8,223 nt of DNA, from the NCBI GenBank assembly GCA_947292085.1, contig CAMYPN010000041.1, forward strand, positions 1-8,223. The letters run 5' to 3'. Within the stretch, counting starts at the first letter, position 1; each line of letters starts with the position of its first letter. Both the position numbers and the translations under genes were made by a program. The notes beneath the pieces were generated by a model that was not told where the DNA came from, made no database searches, and saw only the letters and a program-made list of their open reading frames with translations. The stretch is from an uncultured Gardnerella sp. (GTDB lineage Bacteria > Actinomycetota > Actinomycetes > Actinomycetales > Bifidobacteriaceae). Shown piece by piece: positions 1 through 5,987 of this stretch.

Positions 1-285
1 GAGTTTTTTGCTAAAGCTCAATCGTGGAGAGAATATAAATACCAGCAGCGCAACTCGTGTAAAACGAATATGCAACAAAGTGATGCTGCAAATAAAAACG
101 ATGCTGCTAATAGCAGATTGTGGAAGTATGATTCCAGAAGTAATTGGCAGGAAGATTTGCTGGATTCAGCGCGCTTAGGAGAATCTATTGTTGAAATCTC
201 AGGATTTGATAATTGCAAATCTGATAAGTCGTTACGAAATCTGCAGCTTGTATTAACTTCAAATAATCTGCTTAGTAACGTGTAA
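1..285 (+). CDS. C-terminal end of an unrecognised protein (partial, cut by the window edge)
   Basis: The frame is open from the first base and ends at TAA 283-285, giving 94 residues; the true start lies upstream. An internal ATG at 70 has no Shine-Dalgarno sequence before it, so it is not a convincing start. The piece begins EFFAKAQSWREYKYQQR and is then rich in Asn, Ser and Asp, with a duplicated short motif (DAANKNDAANS) and no hydrophobic segment; it looks like a polar, perhaps flexible, C-terminal tail. First codon positions are purine-rich, which supports coding. I do not recognise the family and assign no function. The stop lies one base from the stop of the convergent gene, with no terminator hairpin between them. 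Confidence 0.58.
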   Translation, partial: EFFAKAQSWREYKYQQRNSCKTNMQQSDAANKNDAANSRLWKYDSRSNWQEDLLDSARLGESIVEISGFDNCKSDKSLRNLQLVLTSNNLLSNV

Positions 286-286
286 T

Positions 287-580
287 CTACACTCGAAGTG
301 GCTTTTGGAATTTGCGCTCTGGAATTGGTTTTAATCGTGCAATAGTTTTTGCATCTATGAACATTTCTTGAGCTGCTCTAGTTCCGTTTGCTGCTGGGTC
401 TCGCAGTAGATGAAGAGTTATTCCATCCCACTCAAGTACGTGACCAATAGCGTCATGATATTCGATTTTTTGCGCATGCGTGTGAGTATCTTCTATAATT
501 TTATACGTTCTTACCACAATGCGCGCGCCTGCTGGAATTTGCTGCGGTAATGTAAGTGAATTTGGTGTACTTGTGTTCAT
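287..580 (-). CDS. Small SH3-like protein, DUF6725 / Rv0428c N-terminal-domain type
   Basis: A 97-residue soluble protein with no signal peptide or membrane segment. After a short polar N-terminus comes PAGARIVVRTYKI (about 17-29), then IGHVLEWDGITLHLLRD (about 46-62), then FIDAKTIARLKPIPER (about 74-89). This order of short beta-strand-like blocks (G-x-R-V-V-V-R, G-H-V-x-x-W-D-G, a basic I-x-R-L-K-P-I-P-E-R end) is what I recall for the DUF6725 family of bifidobacteria and for the SH3-like domain at the start of mycobacterial Rv0428c-type acetyltransferases. No acetyltransferase domain follows here. The start ATG (578-580) is preceded by a strong AAGGAG (complement of 587-592) at 6-base spacing. 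The function is unknown; a nucleic-acid or protein-binding role is only a guess. Family assignment is from memory of the motif pattern. Confidence 0.82.
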   Translation of the reverse strand: MNTSTPNSLTLPQQIPAGARIVVRTYKIIEDTHTHAQKIEYHDAIGHVLEWDGITLHLLRDPAANGTRAAQEMFIDAKTIARLKPIPERKFQKPLRV

Positions 581-597
581 AACATGCTCCTTGTTGT

Positions 598-626
598 ATT
601 ATGCATGTGACTGACGCGTATGGCAA
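598..626 (-). promoter_or_regulatory. Candidate sigma-70-type promoter for the small minus-strand gene
   Basis: On the minus strand, TTGCCA (complement of 621-626, 5/6 to TTGACA) is separated by 17 bases from CATAAT (complement of 598-603, 5/6 to TATAAT). The predicted transcription start falls near 591, which leaves a very short leader and would place the Shine-Dalgarno at or near the RNA 5' end. Either the actual start is a few bases upstream or the message is nearly leaderless. The element overlaps the ATG at 601 of the divergent recombinase frame, which argues that recombinase translation starts further downstream. Confidence 0.42.
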
Positions 627-663
627 ACGTTTTGTTTTAAAGCGTTTATTGGATGGGAAGTCT

Positions 664-1683
664 ATGAGTAATAGTGACGATAGTGCTAGTAGATCTAGTA
701 GTGAATCTTCTGCTAGAGGCTTGGTTTGTCCTTCTAAATATGCGCGTTTAGTGGATGATTATATTGAGTATGTGCGTGCAAACAAGGGTTTGGGGGAGCG
801 CACTCAGCGCGCTTATAGAACTGATATAACCTTATTTATGCTTTGGTGTGAGCAGAAGGGTTTTGGTGATATTTCTGATATCACTGTTGACGATTTGCGT
901 CTTTGGATGGCAGATTCTTCTCGCGGACGCGCTCGTTCTAGCTTAGTTCGTGAAGTGGTTTCTGTACGAGGATTTTTTGCTTGGGCTGAGCATGTTGGTA
1001 GGATTTCTTCAAATCCTGCGGAAATATTGATGACTCCGAAAATTTCAAATAAACTTCCTACTGTTTTAGATGAGTCTCAGGCAGCTAAATTACTTGATTA
1101 TGCTGATAGTTGCGCTTGTTCAGATTCTTCTGTAGATAGTTCTTCTGTAGATAGTTCTGTAGATTCTGTTAAGTCTGCTACTTTTTTGCGTAACGCTGCG
1201 ATTCTTGAGCTTTTATACGCTACCGGTATTCGAGTTGGTGAACTTACTGGTTTGAATACTTGCGATATTAATTTTTCTGAACGAATGATAAAAGTTACTG
1301 GTAAAGGTAATAAGCAACGCGTTGTGCCATTTGGTCTTCCTGCTTTTCGGGCTGTAGAAAAATGGCTAAAGCATGGTAGAAAAGTGCTTGTAAAAAGTGA
1401 TGAAGAAACTGCTTTATTTGTGGGCGCTAGGGGCAAGCGTATTGATCAGCGCATAGTTAGGGAGATTGTTCATTGTGCTGCATATAGCGCGAATGTGCCT
1501 GATATTGCTCCTCACGCTTTGCGTCACAGTGCTGCTACGCATATGCTTAACGGCGGTGCTGATTTAAGAGAAGTTCAAGAAATGCTTGGACATTCGTCGC
1601 TAAATACTACGCAAAGATATACGCATGTTTCGATTGAAACTTTGAAAAATTCGTATGCTAAAGCTTTTCCTAGAGCAGAATAG
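664..1683 (+). CDS. xerC: Tyrosine recombinase XerC (site-specific chromosome dimer resolution type)
   Basis: A 339-residue protein if it starts at ATG 664. The family acts at dif with a partner recombinase (XerD) to resolve chromosome dimers. The N-terminal SAM-like core-binding domain spans about residues 25-130 (YIEYVRANKGLGERTQRAY). The catalytic domain carries Arg190 (ATGIRVGEL), Lys214 (TGKGNKQR), His284-x-x-Arg287 (HALRH), His310 (LGHSS) and the nucleophile Tyr319 (RYTHV), so it should be active. The frame stays open to an upstream ATG at 601 (360 residues), but that codon lacks a ribosome-binding site and overlaps the opposite promoter. GGATGGGAAG (651-660) precedes 664, although its spacing is not ideal. 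The Ser-rich N-terminus and an SSVDS-repeat linker make it longer than the usual roughly 300 residues. A XerD or integron/phage-type integrase is possible; the compact length and lack of phage neighbours favour Xer. Confidence 0.82.
   Translation: MSNSDDSASRSSSESSARGLVCPSKYARLVDDYIEYVRANKGLGERTQRAYRTDITLFMLWCEQKGFGDISDITVDDLRLWMADSSRGRARSSLVREVVSVRGFFAWAEHVGRISSNPAEILMTPKISNKLPTVLDESQAAKLLDYADSCACSDSSVDSSSVDSSVDSVKSATFLRNAAILELLYATGIRVGELTGLNTCDINFSERMIKVTGKGNKQRVVPFGLPAFRAVEKWLKHGRKVLVKSDEETALFVGARGKRIDQRIVREIVHCAAYSANVPDIAPHALRHSAATHMLNGGADLREVQEMLGHSSLNTTQRYTHVSIETLKNSYAKAFPRAE
1125..1166 (+). repeat. 15-bp in-frame tandem repeat in the xerC linker
   Basis: The unit TTCTTCTGTAGATAG occurs perfectly at 1125-1139 and 1140-1154, followed by a partial, 3-base-shortened copy beginning at 1155. 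It encodes SSVDS-SSVDS-SVDS just before the first catalytic block of the recombinase. The repeat keeps the reading frame, so copy-number change by slippage would alter linker length without breaking the protein. Confidence 0.85.
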
Positions 1684-1851
1684 TGTATTAGTGCTTTTTG
1701 TTAGTGCTTTATGCAGTAACTTTGCTTTTGTTAACAATTAGTTTGTAACATAAAAAGTTTGTAATTTTGATAAAATTTTATTATTTAATTTTGTTTTTTG
1801 GAAAATTTTTAAGAAGAGTACAAATTTGCGCGTTTATATTTACTGTCGCGT

Positions 1852-1881
1852 TTATCAATATGGTATTTTTCTAACTATAAT
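1852..1881 (+). promoter_or_regulatory. Distal candidate promoter upstream of oppA
   Basis: TTATCA (1852-1857, 4/6 to the -35 consensus) lies 18 bases before a perfect TATAAT (1876-1881). If used, the transcript would start near 1888 and have a leader of about 300 bases. The surroundings are very A+T-rich, so chance matches are likely. Confidence 0.35.
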
Positions 1882-2051
1882 CCGTTATTGAATCGTATAC
1901 ATAAATTTACATTTGCGTAATATTTTATAAAACTGTAAAAAGTAGAAAAAATACATCAAATATTGCGATTTAGGGTTAATTTATTTATAAATAACTTTAT
2001 ATTTTATGATTTTACCGCATAAAACCGTAAATTTATTTTTTGTATATATGC

Positions 2052-2079
2052 TTGCTTTGTTTTATAAATTACGTATTAT
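2052..2079 (+). promoter_or_regulatory. Proximal candidate promoter of oppA
   Basis: TTGCTT (2052-2057) is followed after 16 bases by TATTAT (2074-2079, 5/6 to the -10 consensus). The predicted start near 2086 would place the 2096-2144 stem-loop at the very 5' end of a roughly 100-base leader. That arrangement makes this the more attractive of the two oppA promoter candidates, but the -35 box is weak. Confidence 0.4.
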
Positions 2080-2095
2080 TGAATTTTAATCAATG

Positions 2096-2144
2096 GAGAG
2101 TCTCGTCTTGGATGTGTTATCTCACAATTCAGGGCGAGACTTTC
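2096..2144 (+). promoter_or_regulatory. Stem-loop in the predicted oppA leader
   Basis: GAGAGTCTCGTC (2096-2107) pairs with GGCGAGACTTTC (2133-2144): 12 continuous pairs, two of them G-U wobbles. The 25-base loop can form a small inner stem (TGTG 2113-2116 with CACA 2123-2126). No T-run follows, so it is not a terminator. The hairpin ends 33 bases before the Shine-Dalgarno, leaving the ribosome-binding site free. It could be a 5' stabiliser of the message, a binding site for a protein or RNA, or, as DNA, an operator dyad. Its role is inferred from structure only. Confidence 0.6.
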
Positions 2145-2187
2145 GCGTTGAAAATAGATCCTGCCAGACCAACGTTAGGAGATATCC

Positions 2188-3822
2188 ATGAAAAATAAGG
2201 CTTTAGTTTTTGCTGCTGCTGCCTGCTCGCTGGCCATGTTATTTGGAGGCTGCGGCTCTTCAGCTAAAAATGCGAAATCAAATGGTGGCAAGGTTATTAT
2301 TACAGTAAATAACTCTGAACCACAGAACGAATTAATTCCTGGCAACATTAACGAAAATGCTGGCGCACGTCCTGCTATGTTGGTCAACTCCACGTTGGTC
2401 ACTTTTGATGAAAAGGGCAACGCAGTAAACGAAGATGCTGAAAGCTTAACGCCAAACGCAGATTCCACCCAGTACACCGTGAAGTTGAAGGAAGGCAAGA
2501 AGTTCAGCGATGGTACCCCTATTACCGCTGAAAGCTTCACCAAAGCATGGAGCTTCGTTGCAAATGCTAAGAACGCTCAGAAGTGCGCTTCCTTCTTCCA
2601 GACCATTAAGGGTTATGACGAGTTGCAGAAGGCCGACAACAAGGGCGACGAGCAGCTTTCCGGTTTGAAGGTTGTTGATAAGAACACCTTCACCGTTGAT
2701 TTGAAGCAGCCAGATTCCGTATTCCCAATTAAGGTAGGATACTTGGCATTCGCTCCACTTCCAGAATCCTTCTACAAGAATCCAAAGGCTTATGGTGAAA
2801 AGCCAGTATCCTCTGGTCCATACTTGTTCAAGTCCTGGGATCACAATAAGCAGATTGAGGTTGTAAAGAATCCTGATTACGACGGCCCACGCAAGGCTCA
2901 GAATGATGGAGTTACCTTCAAGATTTACACCGATGGTAATGCAGCCTACCGTGACGTGCAGTCCGGCAATCTTGATATGACTGATAACATCCCAGATACA
3001 GAAACCAGCAACTTCCAGTCTGATAGCACTATCACCGCTTACAACAAGCCTGGTTCTGTAATCCTTCAGTTCACCATTCCTTCTAATCTCCCACACTTCG
3101 ACGTTAAGACTGAAGAAGGCCGTTTGCGTCGTCAAGCAGTTTCTATGTCCATCGACCGTAAGGCAATTGCTGAAAAGGTGTTGAACAAGACTGCTGCTCC
3201 AGCAAACGATTTCACTTCTCCAAAGACTCCAGGTTACGATGCCAACTTGAAGGGTAGCGAACACCTGAAGTATGACGTTGACAAGGCTAAGGAATTGTGG
3301 AAGAAGGCTGACGCTATGTCCAAGTATGACGGCAACCTCACCTTCACTTACAATGCTGATAATGCAGTCGCAAAGTCCGTGTTTGAAGCTGTTGTGAACT
3401 ACGTAAAGAACAATTTGGGTGTTAAGGCTGAAACCACACCAATTCCAACCTTCCAGGAATTCCGTGACGCATGCACCAAGCGTGAAATCAAGGGCGCATG
3501 GCGTGCAGGCTGGATGCCAGATTACCCAAGCCCAGAAAATTACTTAACTCAGCAGTTCGCTTCTGTTGCAGCTGACGGTAATGGTTCTAATGATGGTGAT
3601 TACAAGAATCCAAAGTTCGACGAGCTGTTGAATAAGGCAACTTCGTCTGCTGATGCTGATGAAGCTACTAAGCTTTACCACGAGGCTAACGAAACCCTTC
3701 TCGAAGATCTCCCATCTGTACCACTGCTTTACATGAATTCCAAGGCTGTTATGAGTCACGACTTGAAGGGCTTCGTAATGGATTGGCAGAATATGCCACT
3801 CTACTACCAGCTTCACAAGTAA
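2188..3822 (+). CDS. oppA: Peptide ABC transporter substrate-binding lipoprotein (SBP family 5, OppA/DppA type)
   Basis: A 544-residue extracytoplasmic receptor that binds oligopeptides or dipeptides and delivers them to the OppBC permease. The N-terminus is a lipoprotein signal (MKNK, hydrophobic stretch 5-20, lipobox FGGC with Cys22), followed by a polar linker. Family-5 signatures are visible: FSDGTPITAESF (106-117), SSGPYLF (208-214), RQAVSMSIDRKAI (315-327) and GWMPDYPSPENYL (441-453). The length is normal for the family. AGGAG (2177-2181) sits 6 bases before the ATG. Lysine is encoded by AAG in all but 4 of 53 codons, unlike neighbouring genes, which suggests very high expression. It lies upstream of its permeases and is separated from them by a terminator-like hairpin. 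The bound substrate cannot be read from sequence; some family members bind other ligands such as nickel or sugars. Confidence 0.93.
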   Translation: MKNKALVFAAAACSLAMLFGGCGSSAKNAKSNGGKVIITVNNSEPQNELIPGNINENAGARPAMLVNSTLVTFDEKGNAVNEDAESLTPNADSTQYTVKLKEGKKFSDGTPITAESFTKAWSFVANAKNAQKCASFFQTIKGYDELQKADNKGDEQLSGLKVVDKNTFTVDLKQPDSVFPIKVGYLAFAPLPESFYKNPKAYGEKPVSSGPYLFKSWDHNKQIEVVKNPDYDGPRKAQNDGVTFKIYTDGNAAYRDVQSGNLDMTDNIPDTETSNFQSDSTITAYNKPGSVILQFTIPSNLPHFDVKTEEGRLRRQAVSMSIDRKAIAEKVLNKTAAPANDFTSPKTPGYDANLKGSEHLKYDVDKAKELWKKADAMSKYDGNLTFTYNADNAVAKSVFEAVVNYVKNNLGVKAETTPIPTFQEFRDACTKREIKGAWRAGWMPDYPSPENYLTQQFASVAADGNGSNDGDYKNPKFDELLNKATSSADADEATKLYHEANETLLEDLPSVPLLYMNSKAVMSHDLKGFVMDWQNMPLYYQLHK

Positions 3823-3866
3823 GATTTAATAACTTTAAGCGAAACTATGTAAGTAAGTTTCATGAT

Positions 3867-3890
3867 ATTTAGTAATTGAAATTACTAAAT
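3867..3890. repeat. 24-bp A+T-rich perfect dyad between oppA and oppB
   Basis: ATTTAGTAATT (3867-3877) and AATTACTAAAT (3880-3890) are exact inverted copies around a 2-base centre. A smaller dyad, GAAACT (3841-3846) with AGTTTC (3856-3861), lies just before it. The long dyad could be an operator or a weak RNA hairpin protecting the oppA 3' end; the stem is almost all A-U and no T-run follows, so it is not an intrinsic terminator. Confidence 0.6.
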
Positions 3891-3929
3891 TCACCTCTCA
3901 ATAATTAAATATCGCAATTAGCGAGTATT

Positions 3930-3994
3930 GCTACTTCGGTTGAAAGGATTTAACTAAAAATTTCTTTCGACCGAAGTGGCACTTTGTTGTTTTT
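3930..3994 (+). terminator. Long hairpin with T-rich tail after oppA (partial terminator or RNA-processing site)
   Basis: GCTACTTCGGTTGAAAG (3930-3946) pairs with CTTTCGACCGAAGTGGC (3964-3980) over 17 positions, two of them G-U wobbles. The pairing can extend a little into the A/T-rich loop. Directly after it comes the T-rich run 3983-3994. This fits an intrinsic terminator, probably leaky because the permease and ATPase genes follow on the same strand and no strong promoter is visible before oppB. It would give more oppA than oppBC-DF message, a known pattern in binding-protein-dependent importers. The hairpin could also block 3' exonuclease decay of the oppA transcript. Confidence 0.72.
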
Positions 3995-4026
3995 ATGACT
4001 AATCATTAATAATCAAGGAGAAACAG

Positions 4027-4953
4027 ATGGGTAAGTACATTCTGCGTAGAATTTTGCAGATGATTCCTGTTGTTCTCGGCACAACTTTATTGGTTTATGC
4101 TTTAGTATTTGCTTTGCCAGGCGATCCTGTAAAAGCAATGTTCGGAGACAAACCAGTTAATCCTGCAGTAGCAGCACAAATAAGGGCTGATTACAATCTC
4201 GATAAACCATTTATTGTTCAATATTTACTATTCTTAAAGAATGCACTTACTCTTGATTTCGGGCAAACGTTTGCAGGTCGGCCTGTTATTGACGAAATTT
4301 CTGATGCGTTCCCTGTGACAGTGCAGCTTGCAATTATGGCATTTGCATTTGAAGCTTTGTTCGGTGTTGTCTTTGGTATTATTTCTGGACTTAAAAAAGG
4401 CAAATGGTACGATAGCGTAATTCTTATTGTCTCGCTTCTTCTTATTTCTGTACCAACATTTGTTACAGGCTATATTATGCAGTACGTATTCGCTATAAAG
4501 TGGCATATTCTTCCGCCTAATGTGAGTAATGATCCAGGATTCTTCGATATGCTCACTCCTGCAATAGTGCTTGGATCAGTTTCTATGGCATACGTGATAC
4601 GACTTACAAGGTCCGAAGTTTCATCAAATATAGCTCTTGATTATGTGCGAACCGCTCGCGCTAAGGGATTAAGTGAAAGTGCGGTAACGGTTCGACACAT
4701 TCTTAGAAACTCTTTAATCCCAGTAGTGACATTCCTAGGTCAAGACTTAGGTGCTCTTATGGGTGGCGCAATGATTACAGAAACTATTTTTAATATTCAC
4801 GGCATTGGATACGCCACATATCAAGGTATTTTGAAGGGCGAAAGTAATCTAGTTGTTTCTGTAGTCACATTACTTATGCTGATTTTCGTAATTAGCAATT
4901 TACTTGTTGATATCTTGTACGCGGCTCTCGATCCGCGAATTCGTTACGCGTAA
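4027..4953 (+). CDS. oppB: Peptide ABC transporter permease, OppB/DppB type
   Basis: A 308-residue inner-membrane permease that forms half of the transport channel. It has the family N-terminus (YILRRILQMIPVVLGTTLLVYALVFALPGDPV cut short here: key residues 4-35), then about six membrane segments near 9-29, 100-121, 129-154, 174-192, 230-254 and 276-299. The cytoplasmic EAA-type coupling loop that docks on the ATPase is at 206-229 (DYVRTARAKGLSE, then VRHILRN). It ends in the usual LDPRIRYA. Length is normal. AAGGAG (4015-4020) lies 6 bases before the ATG. Lysine codons are mixed AAA/AAG, in contrast to oppA. The stop codon overlaps the ribosome-binding site of the next gene, implying a tight operon. 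Confidence 0.93.
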   Translation: MGKYILRRILQMIPVVLGTTLLVYALVFALPGDPVKAMFGDKPVNPAVAAQIRADYNLDKPFIVQYLLFLKNALTLDFGQTFAGRPVIDEISDAFPVTVQLAIMAFAFEALFGVVFGIISGLKKGKWYDSVILIVSLLLISVPTFVTGYIMQYVFAIKWHILPPNVSNDPGFFDMLTPAIVLGSVSMAYVIRLTRSEVSSNIALDYVRTARAKGLSESAVTVRHILRNSLIPVVTFLGQDLGALMGGAMITETIFNIHGIGYATYQGILKGESNLVVSVVTLLMLIFVISNLLVDILYAALDPRIRYA

Positions 4954-4961
4954 GGAGAAGC

Positions 4962-5963
4962 ATGATTATGCAAGAAAAAGTTGAGGAAAATTTGACTGCT
5001 GCTGATATTGAGCTTCCAGGCCAAGAGCGTTATGTTGCGCCTCTTGAAGATACTCCTCTTCAAGAAGTTGATTCTGTTGATGAATCTGTTCCAGTAAGCG
5101 GAATGTGGTCTGACGCTTGGCGTACTCTCAGGCGCAACCCACTGTTTATTATTTCTGCGATATTAATTCTCGCAATATTCTTTATTGCTCTCTTCCCGGG
5201 AGTATTAGTTAAGAGTGGTGCTCCTTTTAATGGTAATCCTACTTACTGCTCACTTGATTATTCGCTCGCACACGGTTCTGCTGGGCATCCATTTGGATTT
5301 GATAAGCAGGGTTGTGATGTTTATGCGCGAGTAATATACGGCACGCGTACCTCAGTTACTATTGGTTTAATAGCAACGATATTAGCAGTGCTTGTAGGTT
5401 CTATGATTGGAGCTTTGGCAGGATTCTTTGGTGGCTGGGTTGACGCAGTACTGAGCCGTATCACAGATATCTTCTTGGCTCTTCCTATGCTGCTCGGCGC
5501 TATAGTTGTGTTGCAGATGTTTAAATCCACAAAATCAATGTGGAAAATAATTATGGTTATGGTTCTGTTCGGATGGGTGAGCGTAGCTAGAATTGCTAGA
5601 AGTGCCGTTATGGAATCAAAAAATCTTGAGTTTAATATAGCTTCTACAGCTTTAGGTTCAAGACCTGCGCGTAATCTTTTCCGCCATATTATTCCAAACT
5701 CGTTAGCTCCAATCATTGTTGTTGGTACAACCTCGCTCGGCTCTTACATTGTGTTGGAAGCAACCCTAAGCTTCTTAGGAATTGGTTTGCCAACCACAAC
5801 AGTCAGCTGGGGTGGAGATATATTTACTTACAGTAGATATTTCAATAATAATCCTGAAGTTTTGTTATGTCCGTCTATTGCGCTCGCCATTACTGTTCTC
5901 TCATTCATTATGATGGGTGACGCTGTTAAGGATGCGTTGGATCCAAAGAGCCGTAAGGCGTGA
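4962..5963 (+). CDS. oppC: Peptide ABC transporter permease, OppC/DppC type
   Basis: A 333-residue inner-membrane permease, partner of OppB. An acidic cytoplasmic N-terminal region (about 1-50) precedes WRTLRRNPLF (53-62) and the first membrane segment (60-81), as in the OppC N-terminal domain. The typical motif FGFDKQGCDVYARVIYGTRT (111-130) follows, then membrane segments near 130-155, 162-187, 194-210, 246-270 and 302-318. The EAA loop is at 222-246 (NIASTALGSRPARNLF, then HIIPN). The C-terminus DALDPKSRKA is canonical. Cys96 and Cys118 both lie in the first extracytoplasmic loop and might form a disulfide. AAGGAG (4952-4957) overlaps the oppB stop and is 4 bases from ATG 4962 and 10 from a second in-frame ATG at 4968, so the start is uncertain by two residues. 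Confidence 0.93.
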   Translation: MIMQEKVEENLTAADIELPGQERYVAPLEDTPLQEVDSVDESVPVSGMWSDAWRTLRRNPLFIISAILILAIFFIALFPGVLVKSGAPFNGNPTYCSLDYSLAHGSAGHPFGFDKQGCDVYARVIYGTRTSVTIGLIATILAVLVGSMIGALAGFFGGWVDAVLSRITDIFLALPMLLGAIVVLQMFKSTKSMWKIIMVMVLFGWVSVARIARSAVMESKNLEFNIASTALGSRPARNLFRHIIPNSLAPIIVVGTTSLGSYIVLEATLSFLGIGLPTTTVSWGGDIFTYSRYFNNNPEVLLCPSIALAITVLSFIMMGDAVKDALDPKSRKA

Positions 5964-5987
5964 AATTAGCGTGGAGGAATAATACAA

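Larger units (their letters stand above)
1684..2187. other. Long A+T-rich intergenic region upstream of oppA
   Basis: About 500 bases without a supported gene; stops are dense in all frames. It opens with a 10-bp direct repeat (TTAGTGCTTT at 1688-1697 and 1701-1710) and a palindrome TTGTTAACAA (1728-1737). It continues as nearly pure A/T runs with a 12-bp A/T palindrome at 1770-1781. Short dyads of the form TTTAC-n-GTAA recur (1907-1920 and 2011-2031). Two promoter candidates and one stem-loop near the downstream gene are listed separately. I see no tRNA, no convincing terminator for xerC and no riboswitch that I can name. Confidence 0.7.

Noticed and set aside
18..218. Minus-strand open frame of 66 codons opposite the first partial gene
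   Set aside because: No Shine-Dalgarno sequence, and the plus frame is open to the window edge with better codon-position composition.
664..1683. Phage or genomic-island integrase
   Set aside because: There is no tRNA, attachment-site repeat, excisionase or phage gene nearby, and length and motif spacing fit chromosomal Xer recombinases apart from the linker repeat.
1672..1699. Intrinsic terminator for xerC
   Set aside because: AGAGCA can pair with TGCTTT over six weak positions before a short T-run, but the stem contains a G-U pair, has a 14-base loop and overlaps the stop codon. It is too weak to call.
1684..2187. dif site or replication origin in the A+T-rich gap beside xerC
   Set aside because: I could not find a 28-bp dif-like sequence with two recombinase half-sites nor a cluster of DnaA boxes; high A+T content alone is not evidence.
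2052..2187. T-box or other named riboswitch before oppA
   Set aside because: The leader is only about 100 bases, carries one simple hairpin and shows no T-box sequence or other conserved aptamer core that I can recognise.
2446..3264. Long minus-strand open frame (272 codons) inside oppA
   Set aside because: It lies opposite a well-recognised binding-protein gene with strong codon bias and encodes a Leu/Ile/Val-rich sequence with no family motif; it is a by-product of the biased plus-strand codons.
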